The notes: generated from the letters alone by a model not told the origin. A DNA stretch of 64,000 bases from Leucaena leucocephala (GCA_037074615.1 CM073518.1:16754501-16818500), one strand, 5' to 3'; numbered from the stretch's first letter, positions 35,775 through 46,519 are shown. Program-made: numbers and translations.

Positions 35775-35849
35775 AAGAACAATTTCTTTGGACTCATTCC
35801 CAAGGAACTTAGAGGTTTAGCCAAATTGGAGTTACTAGATTTAAGACCT
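35775..35849 (+). pseudogene. captured leucine-rich-repeat fragment
   Basis: The frame KNNFFGLIPKELRGLAKLEL followed by LDLR fits one plant-type leucine-rich repeat (NxFxGxIPxELxxLxxLxxLDL) as found in receptor kinases. Only one repeat remains. It starts 38 bases after the last isocitrate dehydrogenase exon, inside what would be its next intron, so the join between two donor genes lies at about 35740-35775. The same motif is very common in plants, so the donor cannot be named. Confidence 0.62.
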
Positions 35850-36375
35850 TGAATGAACTAACATGTTAAGTATCTTTCATATAATCCCAACGTGCATGAA
35901 CAAGTTATATGAATTTCTTGCTATACCTGTTTATATAATTTACTATGGAGTGGTTGTTTATGCAGGCGAGATTGTGAGGTGCATGTACTAATTTGGTTGA
36001 CTAAATAGGATCCGAATGTAGCACTTGACTATGATGACAAATACGTTGTAGAGTTTAGACGAAACCTATGGTGGTGGCTAGTAAATCACGAGTTCAACTC
36101 AAGGCGAGAATTTTTGTTAAGCTTACTTCCATAAAACGAGACCGCCATATTGACCAAATGATGTTTCAGTTTTTGTACTATCCAACTTTTGAAATGTTAC
36201 ATTTTTAGAAAGTTTAGCCATTGACCAACTGATATTCAAAGTTAGTCAATCACTTTTCAGTATTCGACTTATGTATTCTTAAACTTTGTAATGACTACAA
36301 CTACATTTTATAATGTTTATGTGCATATTTTCCCATTCACATTTACAACAATGGAATTGCAACATATTACTTTCA
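35850..36375. other. Pack-MULE filler sequence
   Basis: No clear domain is seen. One acceptor-like TTTATGCAG followed by GCGAGATTGTGAGG at about 35966 could start another small captured exon, but the frame closes quickly. AT-rich sequence leads into the 21-bp repeats. Confidence 0.35.
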
Positions 36376-36543
36376 GGTTTGCAACTTCAACAATGATATT
36401 TGTAACTCGTTTAATGAGGTTTGTAAGTCTTGTAATGGGGTTTGCAACTCGGCTAATGAGATTTGCAAGTCCTATAATAGGGTTTGTAACTCATTTAATG
36501 AGATTTGCAAGTCCTCCAATGGGGTTTGCAACTTTCATAATAG
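36376..36543 (+). repeat. 21-bp repeat array, eight exact-length units
   Basis: Eight consecutive 21-base units of the form GRTTTGYAASTCNNNNAATGR run without an indel. As 21 is a multiple of three, the array stays open in one frame (36291-36554) and gives a seven-residue repeat of the kind RFASPIMGFVTHLM. Protein use is doubtful; the open frame follows from the repeat length. Confidence 0.85.
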
Positions 36544-36598
36544 TGATGTATTGATGCATATTTAATTTTAGAGTAGTGTTGTTATATTAAAAAATGTA

Positions 36599-36642
36599 GC
36601 TTGAAGCATTTGAAGAAAAAACGGGAGAATGAAGCTTAGAAC
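36599..36642 (+). repeat. internal copy of part of the Pack-MULE terminal repeat
   Basis: GCATTTGAAGAAAAA followed by GGAGAATGAAGCT matches the inner part of the left terminal inverted repeat (33660-33695), with only a few changes. It lies between 21-bp arrays, so the element may have grown from, or swallowed, another copy. Confidence 0.6.
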
Positions 36643-36649
36643 TCAACAT

Positions 36650-36935
36650 ATTGCTAAAGGGATTTGCAACTCGTCTAATTGAATTTACAACTTTATCAAT
36701 GATATTTGCAACTTTTCTTAAGACATTGACAACTCTTTAATGAAGTAAATGCAATTGCTTTCAGGTTTTACAACTCCTCTAATAGGATTTGTAACTTCAA
36801 CAATGGGATTTATAATTTTTCCTAAGACATTTACAACTGGAATTGCATTACAATTACTTTCATGTTTGCAACTCCTCTAATAGAATTTGTAACTTCAATA
36901 ATGAAATTTGTAACTTTTACCAAGACATTTACAAA
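36650..36935 (+). repeat. 21-bp repeats in a higher-order unit
   Basis: Groups of about three 21-bp units (GATTTGCAACTCNTCTAATGG type) alternate with 'aagacatttacaactggaat' and 'gctttcagg'-type spacers to give a larger unit of about 105 bp, repeated about three times with drift. Confidence 0.75.
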
Positions 36936-36942
36936 TCTAACG

Positions 36943-37375
36943 AAGTTGCAATTTCAGTTGTAATTGGCTTAGAGAAAGTTGCAAATCTCATTATTCAAGT
37001 TGTAAATATCATTGCAGGAGTTGCAAATCTCATTGCATAAGTTGTAAACCCGAAATCAATATCTTGAAACTTCGGTTGTAAATGGTTTAAAGAAAGTTAC
37101 AAATCACATTGTATGAGTTGCAAACCCGAAAGCAATATCTTGCAATTTTATTTGTGAATGTCATAGGGAAAGTTGTAAATGCCATTATAGAAATTGTAAA
37201 TCTCATTGCAGGAGTTGTAAACCCGAAAGTAATATCAATTACTTGTTACAAAGTTGTAAATGCATTAGGGAAAGTTGACAATCTCATTGATGAAGCTGCA
37301 AATCCTATTAGAGAAATTATAAATACCATTGGGAGAGTTGTAAACTCGAAAGCAATATCTTGTCATTTTAGAAAT
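36943..37375 (-). repeat. 21-bp repeat array in reverse orientation
   Basis: The units now read GTTGCAAATCTCATTGCAGGA or GTTGTAAACCCGAAAGCAATA, the reverse complement of the neighbouring array. With 36376-36935 this makes an imperfect inverted repeat of roughly 450-550 bp per arm with almost no spacer. Open frames at 36843-37040 and 37109-37387 come from the repeat period. Confidence 0.8.
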
Positions 37376-38120
37376 GTAAATGTCTAATGTAAAATTTGTA
37401 CATAGTCGTCAACAAACCAGCTACAAGATTTGATTAGAACCTAGTACTGATAGCCAACGTATTTGGATAATACACACAAATGACCTCTAAATAATCATCC
37501 CTCATGTACTGATAGCCATAATAGTATTTGTAACTAATTGCACAATGATATTTGCAAGTCCCACAATTGGATTTGCAAGTCTAATAGTGGGATCTGTAAC
37601 TCGTTTATGAAGTCTGTAACTAATACAGTTGGTATGCTACTCTGCTAATGAGGTTTGCAACTCCTGTTATGATATTTGCAACTTACACAATGGGATTTGC
37701 AAGTCTCACAATGTGATTTGCAACTTATAGCCATAACATACTGCACAATTTTATTGATGATATTGACTACTTAACTTAGGCCACTTAGAAAAAATCATCC
37801 TACCCATGACAACAATTATATTACATATGAACAAATGACATACAGATATTAATATTCCACTTGAGCCTACTATTTTCAACCATTAATACTATACATCATA
37901 TTACATGCACTATACATTTTCTTCTTATACCCCAAACATTATGTACAAAAAGGATAAGTTGAATACCAAAAAATTATTTTTCATGTACTGACAGCCAACT
38001 TCACATTAGAATTAAATTTTTGCATGTTCTTCTAGTGTGTCCATCTTGGTTGTGAAAATCATTCATGAAGTTGTAAATACCATTAGAAGAGTAGTAAATT
38101 ACCCAATTAATCAGTTTCAT
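37376..38120. repeat. further 21-bp repeats in AT-rich DNA
   Basis: Forward-type units occur at about 37526-37727 (TTTGCAAGTC, TTTGCAACTC) and two reverse-type units at about 38050-38095. Text around 37490-37515 and 37975-37995 ('catgtactgatagcc'-like) is also repeated. No gene is seen. Confidence 0.6.
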
Positions 38121-38205
38121 AGAACAGCTCAAAAATCATCCTTTCAACAGGGTCCCCATCTACAGAGATATCCATAAAAATCAGGGAATTCTTCTTCTTT
38201 GCCAT
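38121..38205 (-). pseudogene. captured first exon of a CYP63/CYP95-type cyclophilin
   Basis: The reverse strand reads MAKKKNSLIFMDISVDGDPV then ERMIFELF, the N-terminus of plant multidomain cyclophilins (CYP63/CYP95 group). These are peptidyl-prolyl isomerases whose long RS-rich tails, absent here, link them to splicing factors. The match ends after ELF, where an exon end is expected, and a stop follows within four codons. It points away from the second cyclophilin piece at 38298, so the two cannot be read as one gene. Confidence 0.9.
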
Positions 38206-38297
38206 TGTCTTTCTTTTACAAATCAAAACTCAAGCGAACATAACCCTTGAGAAACGTAGAGCCACGAATCACATGGAGTATATGAGAAGCACCTAGG

Positions 38298-38591
38298 CTT
38301 AAGCATGATGCAGCATGTCTCCTGTCGATGGCAATTGCTAATCGTGATACTCTTGGTTCTCACTTTATGATTACATTGAAAGCTTATCACCATCTCAACA
38401 GAAAGCATGTGATCTTTGGGAAGCTTGTTCAAGGACTTAATATATTGAAGAAAATTGAAGATGTGGGTGATGAAGATGGGCGTCCAACTGTAACTGTTAA
38501 AATCATCAATTGTGGTGAATATAGTGAAGATGGAAAGAAGATGAATAAATTGACTTATGAAAACAATAATCATGAAGCACAACGGAAGTGA
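38298..38591 (+). pseudogene. captured cyclophilin C-terminal-domain exon
   Basis: The frame starts LKHDAACLLSMAIANRDTLG and continues SHFMITLKAYHHLNRKHVIF, GKLVQGLNILKKIEDVGDED and GRPTVTVKIINCGEYSEDG, ending at TGA 38589. This is the second half of a cyclophilin-type isomerase domain, like plant CYP63/CYP95. Known domains have GSQFFIT and AHHLDGKHVVFG here; the FF-to-FM change and loss of the Gln in GSQFF affect the active-site face. The first half of the domain, with the catalytic Arg, is absent. The frame is still open, which may reflect recent capture. It lies head-to-head with the first exon at 38121-38205. Confidence 0.9.
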
Positions 38592-38599
38592 AAGCAAAA

Positions 38600-38835
38600 G
38601 CGACTCCAATAGTATTTACAACTTCATCAATAGGATTTGCAACTCCTCCAATGTGATTTGCAACTCGTCTAATGAGATTTGTAACTTCCCCTCACACATT
38701 TACAACTAAAATTGCAACTTATTGCTAAAGGGATTTGCAACTCCTGCAATGAAATTTGTAACTCATCTAATGATATTTACAAATTCAACAATGAGATTTA
38801 TAACTTCCCTTCAGACATTTGTAACTCTGAAATTG
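38600..38835 (+). repeat. 21-bp repeats after the cyclophilin fragment
   Basis: Two higher-order units of about 105-110 bp occur, each with three or four 21-bp units (GATTTGCAACTCNTCTAATG) and an 'acatttacaactaaaattgc'-type spacer. They match 36650-36935, so the cyclophilin pieces sit inside a once-continuous repeat field. Confidence 0.75.
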
Positions 38836-40364
38836 GAACTCAAATAGTCATAATATACAATTTCATTCAATGACATAAGCCACTAATGGCATTTATAAAA
38901 AATCATCCTGCCCATGATAGCAATTCATGCATGTAATCAAATGACAGGCAAAGATTAAGATTCCACATGCACCTAATATTTTCTTGTCAATAACACTAGA
39001 TACTATATTACTGGTACTATACATTTGTAACATATATCCTAAATATTATATACCAAAAGAATCAGTTGTATACCACAACCCTTGTCAAAAAATATTACGA
39101 AGGTGTTGGATTATACTCTTATAAGCTTTTGTCCTGCATTTTGCTGGAGGCATGAAGGGTTATCATCTTTTATCTATATGGTTGTCTGAATTTTTTGAGT
39201 CTGACACATTGCTGTTGTCAAAATTATCAGCTTACCCCAAATAACAGGAAAGTCTTTATCTCTCTTATAAGAAGGGGGAGCTGAGTCAGAGCAATTCTGT
39301 TATTGAATCTGGATGTGCCTATAAGAGTAAGAAATCACAAAGTTACAGAGCTAGTTGTAATCAAAACAACAAAGTTTTATAAAGTCATCAAATGACATAT
39401 ACTAATATGGGTTTTCAACTTTTCATAGAGAAAGAAAGAAAAAACTAGGTAAATATTTGGTTGATTATATATCCTAACATGGCCATCATTCTTCTCATTG
39501 CAGAGCTATCAAATTATCAAGGCACAAAACAATGGTACTGAATAAAAAATATCCTCTATATTGTCTAGAGCAAGGTATTTAACACTTGGATTTGACTACA
39601 TTAATAGAAACTAGCATATATTTAAATTTACAAAAAAAAAATTAAAGATATCTAGTGATATAAGTCGTTGCTATAAACCCCTATTCCAGTAACAGGTAGC
39701 TTTGACATTTAAGCATGTGAGCACTGAAAAGCTGAGAATCCAGAAACAAATGCATTCAGCAACCACAATTTTTAATATAAATGCATCCAGGAAAGCATAA
39801 TAGCTCAAGAATTAAATTCCTGTAAGATTAGCTAAAAGGACTCGACAAATGTAATATTGCAAGAAATTGGAATCAAATTGCACGTCCTATATAGCAGGAA
39901 CCTAAAGCCCAGAAAAGCAACATAAATGCCAATGACAAAATCGGTTTAACAAAGAAAGAAACGAACTTTAGTTTGATATAGAAATTGAGTCTCTTAAAAG
40001 TTACCAGGAGATAAAGAATGAATAGAAGAATTGGAGATAAGCTGGGATGCATAAATGGGAACATTGTTGCCAAAAGGGGTGCTCGCATAAAAGGAGACAA
40101 TTATGAGCAGCAAGCCATCATTATCATCTGCCCAGATTTGGAATCAAATGCCAAACTCACCAAAATAACCTATTGCTAATGGAATTTGCAAGCTTGTTTC
40201 CTTTCAATCCCCTTCCTTTCTACGTGATCAAGAAGAGGAAGGAGACTTTCTTTTCCACCTTGTTTTGAACATTCTTCTCTAGAAGCATCTCAAAACTCTT
40301 GGTTTTAAAAGAGTAGAGGAATGCCCTATAGTATTTCCATGAATCTGAAACTGCTTTTTCTCCC
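38836..40364. other. right part of the Pack-MULE, no recognised cargo
   Basis: About 1.5 kb of mixed sequence. Some of it (about 39110-39320, 39690-39960) is less AT-rich and may be introns or untranslated parts of captured genes, but no domain or splice chain is convincing. A unit like 'ttgctaatggaatttgcaag' at about 40172 echoes the 21-bp repeats. Confidence 0.4.
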
Positions 40365-40567
40365 TTTTCATTCTCCCATTTTCTCTCTCACTTTGTTCTG
40401 AATTTCATTCTCTTATTTTTTTCTTCAGATGCTTCAAGGGTTATTTAGTCTTTTCACCCAAATTTATAAAAGACAGATTGGGCCTCCTGCCCAATATGTC
40501 TTTTTGCATATTCATATGCCTAAATTGTCTTTTCCAAATTCATATGGTTGTTTATTGTCTTTTTCCC
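40365..40567 (-). repeat. Pack-MULE right terminal inverted repeat
   Basis: It is the reverse complement of 33524-33725 at about 80% by eye and ends TCTTTTTCCC. Shared blocks are 'attgggcctcctgcccaat' against 'attgggcaagaggcccaat' and 'ttatttagtcttttcaccca' against its partner. Confidence 0.85.
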
Positions 40568-40576
40568 AAAAAAAAT

Positions 40577-41030
40577 AGCAGGAAATGCCAGATGGATCCA
40601 GGAGAGAGGGAGGAGTGCACGAGGACAAGGACATCATTCACAGCTGCACGTTCTGGATCAGAAACCTCTGGACAATTAGACTCACTCACTCACAGAATTG
40701 ACTAGACCCACGAGACCTCACCAAAAATTTTCTTCCACGGGGGTGGGGCTGACACACGGAACTGATCGCCGTAATTCCCTCCATCTCCGCTTCCTCATTC
40801 AGTCTCCATACTACCTCTTATCCCTGTAACATCTTCTGCCTTCGTTCTCTCATTTGATCTCCGTAGCAGTAGCAACTACCACTCTCGCTTCAGATCTGAG
40901 TTTTTCCACCACCATTCATATACACATTCAACTCACCATGGCCGTTACACTCCTCCGGTTGATTGCAACGGTGATCGAAGGCATTGAAGGCTAAGTTGTG
41001 CATGTTCTCTTAGAGATGAAGCTGAACAGA
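40577..41030 (+). promoter_or_regulatory. gene-leader-like, GC-richer segment with a short ORF
   Basis: Base composition changes to about 50% GC with many CTCC and TCC words, as in plant 5' leaders. An ATG at 40938 in good context (caccATGgcc) opens an 18-codon frame, MAVTLLRLIATVIEGIEG, ending TAA at 40992-40994. No later exon was found to the right, where DNA is AT-rich. It may be the first exon or upstream ORF of a gene broken by rearrangement, or a relic. Confidence 0.35.
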
Positions 41031-42480
41031 GTATTTGTTCTACAAGCAGAGTTTAATCTGTGCCATTAATTCTATATTTAAATTCTATCTTTTGAACAAG
41101 TTATGCTGATTAGATATATGTATAGGAATTGAATTATTGATTCAATTAGAAGTAGTTAGATGATAAATATTTATGAAATCGAGATAGATTTTCTACTTTT
41201 GATTTTGAATTTTAATTGATCTATTGCCTTAAACGAGTTGGACATAGTTATAGTTAGTTAAAGCAATATTATAATAGAGTATAGGCATACTTATTTAGGA
41301 AGGATTGATTCATCTTCTTACTCTTCTTTTGCTAAATGATTCAGTGATCTCTATTAAATTCATGTGAGTTTTAGTTTTGATAGAGATTAAACTAGCAAGT
41401 TGTTAACTAATTCACTTTAATTCAGCTAGTAAACTCTTTATATTTTGTAGACGATGAAAGTAAGGTAGTTTTTAAAGGAACACACTCATCATAAATTCAT
41501 CTTATCATCACCAATATTGAAATCATAAACACTCATTTAAGATTTTAAATCAGGTAGTTCATCAACATTTTTTCTCACAATTCACTGAGCTAAATTGTTA
41601 ACTTGTAATTTAAAAGATTGCTAAGAAACTGGATACATTTGGCTTTTTGTGAACTGACCTAGGCTAACCCCAACTTATTATAGTTTAACTTAGTTTCTTT
41701 TAATAAATAAAACGATGTTTATTAATCACTTGTTTGCAACATTCTAAATATATCATGTGAATGAATTCTTACATATTGTATGAATGCTTAATTTTTTTTT
41801 CTTAACAAAAAATTAGTTAAAGCAAAAGAAATTCAAAAACTTATAATAAAATTTATTATCAATAAATAACAATAAATTTAAACTAATATTAATAACATCA
41901 TATAAATAAATAAACAAAATATGTATAATATATATCATCACATAAATGGCACAATATATTAATATCACAATACGATCAATAATATAAGTAACATGGTCAA
42001 ATAAATATTTTAAATGATTTTTTAAGTATTTTATATTTTTTAATATTTATAAACTATTTAAAATTACATATCAAAAGTCAAGTGTTATTTAATTATTTTA
42101 TATTTAAGTATTTTATTTTAAGTATTTAAAAAATTAAAATTATATCTCAAGTGCCAAATGTTATTTTTTATATATAATAAAAAAATATAAAAATTATGAT
42201 ATAGCAAAAATTGTTAACTTTTTAATGATAATTTTAACAGCAAAGTCTTGATAATCAAAACATAAAATATTGAGGTTCTTAATTTAAAATTTTAAATGTT
42301 AAAAAGGTTATGTGCAATTGACTTTAAATTTATAGGGATTTTGTGTATTTTATCATAATTTAATTAAACTTTAATTTGATCACACTTTTAATTCCGACGT
42401 ACATATGAAGATGATCATTGTCAATATATTTATAAAATTGAAAGAAGCCGTACTATTCATAAGTTATAAATAGTATGATT
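41031..42480. other. AT-rich intergenic DNA
   Basis: Nothing coding is seen in about 1.45 kb. From 41790 to 42360 it is very AT-rich with low-complexity A/T runs. Confidence 0.5.
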
Positions 42481-42569
42481 TATGTTGAGTTCTCGTATAA
42501 TTATAGGGTGTCAATCCCGATTCCCTTCAAGATTTCATCATTATATTTAACATATTAACATTTATTCAA

Positions 42570-42830
42570 GTGAGAATGAGCTTCAGCCTGAAGATTTTAA
42601 CTAAAACACTGCCTTCCCCTTCTCCTCATTCTTGGCTCCACCTTCCTCTTCCTTCTACCCACGTACTTTTCGCTAAGAAGTCGTTGGTGTTTCTTGGCCC
42701 TTCTCCATTTCAGTTAGAGAAGAGTCAGCCTTGTTCTCTAGAATCGCAGCTAACAATCACCGGAGGAAAATCCAAGGGTAGGGTGGGGCAATTGGGGCAT
42801 TCCCACTTGAAGCAATCAAACTTTAGATGA
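42570..42830 (+). CDS. gene-like 86-codon ORF, possible organelle-targeted N-terminus
   Basis: The ORF starts MRMSFSLKILTKTLPSPSPH and ends HLKQSNFR. It is rich in Ser, Leu and Pro and poor in acidic residues over the first 45 residues, as in plastid or mitochondrial transit peptides, and its codon use and higher GC stand out from its flanks. KKSLVFLGPSPFQ at about residues 36-48 recalls the start of plant methionyl-tRNA formyltransferase, but the match is short and is lost afterwards. Most likely it is a truncated first exon or relic. Confidence 0.3.
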   Translation: MRMSFSLKILTKTLPSPSPHSWLHLPLPSTHVLFAKKSLVFLGPSPFQLEKSQPCSLESQLTITGGKSKGRVGQLGHSHLKQSNFR

Positions 42831-43235
42831 ACAACAACTAAGCAAAGTGACAATGAGCTCTTCAGATATAATTAAGTCCCTTACAGGAGACTTGGTTGTC
42901 AAGCATATATGATTAAGAGCATTCAATAATAATAGTAGAATGTTTTGCCGAAAAGAAGTTCATTGAAATTAACTAGAAAGAGGAGGACGAGATAAAGACA
43001 ATTTAGAACTAACATGGATTAATAGACAAATTGAAGATAATATTTTATATATTAGCATTCAACATAGAAAAAGTAGGAGGGATTGATATATATTACGAAC
43101 AATATTACAAATTATTTCATATCCTATAAAAAAATCTTAAAATCCAGAATACAAAGCTTCTTGCTTTTTTTTTTTTTTAAAAAAAGAAACTATATTCATT
43201 CAAATAAAAAAAGTGCAAACATAGTTATTAGAGGT
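42831..43235. other. AT-rich spacer
   Basis: No gene is seen. A T-run and A-run back to back (43165-43186) could form a small hairpin. Confidence 0.5.
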
Positions 43236-43280
43236 GTTGGAATTTGGGCTCAGATCCACAATTAGTGGATTGGGCCCAAG

Positions 43281-46191
43281 TGTGACATCCTAATTTTCAG
43301 GCCTAAAGACTCAGAAAGTAAACCTGAAATAGTAGACTACCAAACCCTTTGAGCAGAGTCCCAGAAATATACAAAGGATTTTTAGGGACTAAACTGCAAA
43401 TAAATGAAAGTCCAGGGACTTATATGTAAATAGTGAAAGTCCCTAGGGATATAGTGGCCATTTATGCAAAGAAAGGGATTAAATTGCAAAAGAAAGAAAA
43501 TGTAAGGACTTAAGTGCAAATATGAAAAGTATAAGGCTAAAAGGGAAAAGTAGACAAAAAGGTGGGGTCCTTAAGTGTAATTTTAGCCAAATAAAAGGGA
43601 CTTAATTGAAAAGAAGAAAAGTTCTTTGGGGCTAAATTGTAATTAAAGAAAGTTAGGCCGGAAGTGGTTTGGACTGCCCGAAAGCATTTCAGTCCCAGAT
43701 TTCACCAGTACATAGAGCAAGTGATGCTCGATAATCTGGCTTAATACAAGAATTTTCTCCGGACTCCAGACAGCCAAAATTGATCTGATAGTCCAAAAGT
43801 TATAAAAATTCCTACCGGATATCCTAGATTTCAGATATAAGTAAGAAATTATAGGATGATGCGTCCTGATGGGGCGGATGTCAGGAAACTAACAGAATAC
43901 CGATAGGAGGTCTGTAGAAAAAGTTATTCACAAATTAGAAAATACAGACGGGAGTGTGAGGCCTCCAGGTATCCGATAGGGAGATTTATCGGTATTTAAA
44001 CTGAGATCGAATGAGTTCAGATGACCTTAGTCAGATGACTGTTATGACCGAAATGGATGCCTAGACACAGTAGGCCAGTGTATTTGGTAAAAGGGGTCGG
44101 TGTCCAGAGATGTGTATAAACGGTATATTAAAGTTGAAATATTCGATGAACTGTGCTGGGGAAAGATTTCTCGTAATGTTTGCCATAAAGGTAGTGGACC
44201 TTGAAAGGCCCAATAAGACCCTTGGACTGATAGGTGGGCCAGTGTTCAGCAGAACCCCAAAAAGTGAAAAATTACAAAAATGCCCCTGTGTTGTACTTAA
44301 GAGTAATAGATAAATGGAGGGCATTTTGGTCATTCTGGACAGGCCCAGAAGCCAAGGCACATACAGATAAAGTTAGTCAGAGTCAGTGTATGCCCTGACA
44401 GGGTACAAAAAGGTGTAAAATGATAATTTTACCCTTAGGGTTAAGATAGTGCAAGAAAGGGCACCCAGGGGTATTTTGGTCATTTCACAAGGGATCTGTA
44501 ATTGGGTTTAGACCCAGTGTAAAGATATTAATGATATAAAGGACCCAGATATTAAACTTGAGGTCAGAAGACATAATATGAATTTTCAGAAAAATTGGAT
44601 TCAGAAAATAATCCAGTTTTTGAGGAAACAGACCGGGCCGGTACCGGATTGGACTGAAAACTTCCAGAAGGCTTCTTGCTCCTCCAATTTCTCCATGTGA
44701 AGAATGTGAGGGGTGAGGTGTCCCCTTAGGTGTCCCTTGATGATGCAGTAAAAGGGAATAAAGAAAAATAGAAAATTCTGGAAAAACCAGGGCCACAAGT
44801 TCAGGAGGCTTCAAAATTACGAAAATGCCATCCATCAAAACTATAAATACCCCCTTGCTCTTCATTCATCATGGCTCAAGGCATTTAAGAGAGGGAAGGA
44901 AGTGCTAGAGAGAGAAAGTGAGAGGAAGAAAGAAAGAAAGGAAGTTCTGGCAGAGCTGGAAGCAGTATAGGGATTCTAGAGTTATGCTAAACTTTTGAGG
45001 TAGTAACTAATCCTAGCTTTTATGTAATGGCTTTGTGATTTGTTGTACTATTGTTTGATTGGATTGTTGTCTTATATGTTATGCTTGAAGCTCTGCTACA
45101 ATGCTATGATCATATGTTATTGAGTATGGAAGCACACAGCATACTTATCTGTACACAATCACAAGCAAGCACTGTCACTTTGCATTACATATATTGTTAT
45201 GATTCTTACTACTGACATTCCCTCGAATCTCATCCCCATATATATAACCCATTACAGGGGAGGTTATGTAGAAGTAAATTTTGGGAATTTTAAGAGACGC
45301 CGTTATGCTGCCGAAATTATGACAAGATGGCAATAGTTGAGAAAGGAGCTGATACGTACTGTGTACGTAGGTACTGTCTAAGGAGGCTGGAAGTAAGTGT
45401 ACCTAGCCGGTTTATCCAGTCTTTCCTGGGTACTTACGTAGAATGGTAGTTCTCACGGGAATTACCGAATCGGTACAAGATCAGTTACTTTCTGAAGATG
45501 AGGCGTAGCGGTTATGCTGCCAGATTTCAGGCAGGAAAAGATGTAATAGAAACATGAGGATATTGTACATGCCCAAATGTATAACAGCTTATTATTTAAT
45601 AATAAATATGGTTTGGCATGTTTGACTGATACATGATGGATGTATGCATATGGTTGCAAAGTTGAGTGCTGGAATTTGCTACTATAAACAGTAACTCGTG
45701 GTGACCTAATGATGTTTGACCCATAATTAAAAATTGTAAATGAATGAATAAATATATGAAATTTTTATGGTAAATAGTAGACATACCAAGCTTCGATTTG
45801 ATATATAGAATAAATTATTTGTATGTCTACACATAGAGATATAAATTATCAAAGTTGGGACCAGAATGCTAAATTCAGGAGAAAAACGCTGGATGAACAG
45901 TAAAGTTGTAACGTTGACTGATGTTGACTTTGTCAAGGAGTGGTCAACGAGTGATTTTTTCCTTAAATATAATTGAGTTAAATTCAAGTAGCAATTGGAA
46001 TCACTTCATTTAGATTTTTCTAGAATTAGTTATAATTTTTCGAAGTCAGGTCACTCATCTGGAATTTACATGATGAACAATACTCGATAAGAGTAAAACT
46101 CCAAATTGAGAAATTAGACTTCAATGACCTTGAAAGTGGTTGTAAATACTGTCAAATGGTCCCTAAGACGTACGAAAGTAAGGATGTTTCA
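43281..46191 (+). mobile_element. solo Gypsy LTR
   Basis: It starts TGTGACATCC and ends GGATGTTTCA, 2911 bp, with a perfect TSD, CCAAG (43276-43280 and 46192-46196). TATAAATA lies at about 44840. It is close to the Gypsy-1 LTRs along its whole length. Reverse-strand frames inside it (for example 44485-44865) recur in sister LTRs by homology. Confidence 0.93.
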
Positions 46192-46519
46192 CCAAGCCTA
46201 TATAATATGGAACTTAGGAGATAATAACTAAAAGTTTAGATTATTATCTAAAAAGATTTTTCCTTTTGTTAAAATTTTAAATTTTGAACTAGATATTCAC
46301 AGCATATGATATGGGATTGTGAGAGAGAAATAATTGAGTATCTTTTGGATAATCTCCATTATTATTATTGAGATTAGTAAAGTCTTTTGTTTTTTCATAT
46401 ATCATAATAATAATTTCTCTCAAGGATAGACTTTTGTTCTCCCCTCTCTCTCTCTCTTCTTTCCTGATAGTGTATTTGCTGTGTTTGAATACCTGAGTCC
46501 ACTAGAGTGATCGTGTTAT

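Larger units (their letters stand above)
33524..40567. mobile_element. Pack-MULE: Mutator-like transposon carrying four kinds of host-gene fragment
   Basis: Two inverted copies of about 200 bp, both starting GGGAAAAAGACAA, bound 7044 bp. The 9-bp flanks are AAAAAAAAA and AAAAAAAAT, as expected for the 9-bp TSD of Mutator-like elements, though a poly-A target is weak proof. Inside, in order, are a BTB/POZ fragment (- strand), six exons of NADP-isocitrate dehydrogenase with introns (+), a leucine-rich-repeat fragment (+), arrays of a 21-bp repeat, a cyclophilin first exon (-) and a cyclophilin later exon (+). Retained introns mean genomic DNA was captured rather than cDNA. No transposase is seen, so it would depend on an autonomous relative. 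The element type is inferred from terminal repeats and cargo. Confidence 0.78.

Noticed and set aside
38223..38609. 128-codon open frame on the minus strand
   Set aside because: It is the antisense shadow of the cyclophilin exon at 38298-38591.
36376..38835. CRISPR-like periodic repeats
   Set aside because: Units are contiguous and degenerate with no unique spacers, and the sequence is clearly plant nuclear DNA. The 145-bp array at 3481 and the GTCGCGAC arrays were rejected as CRISPR for the same reasons.
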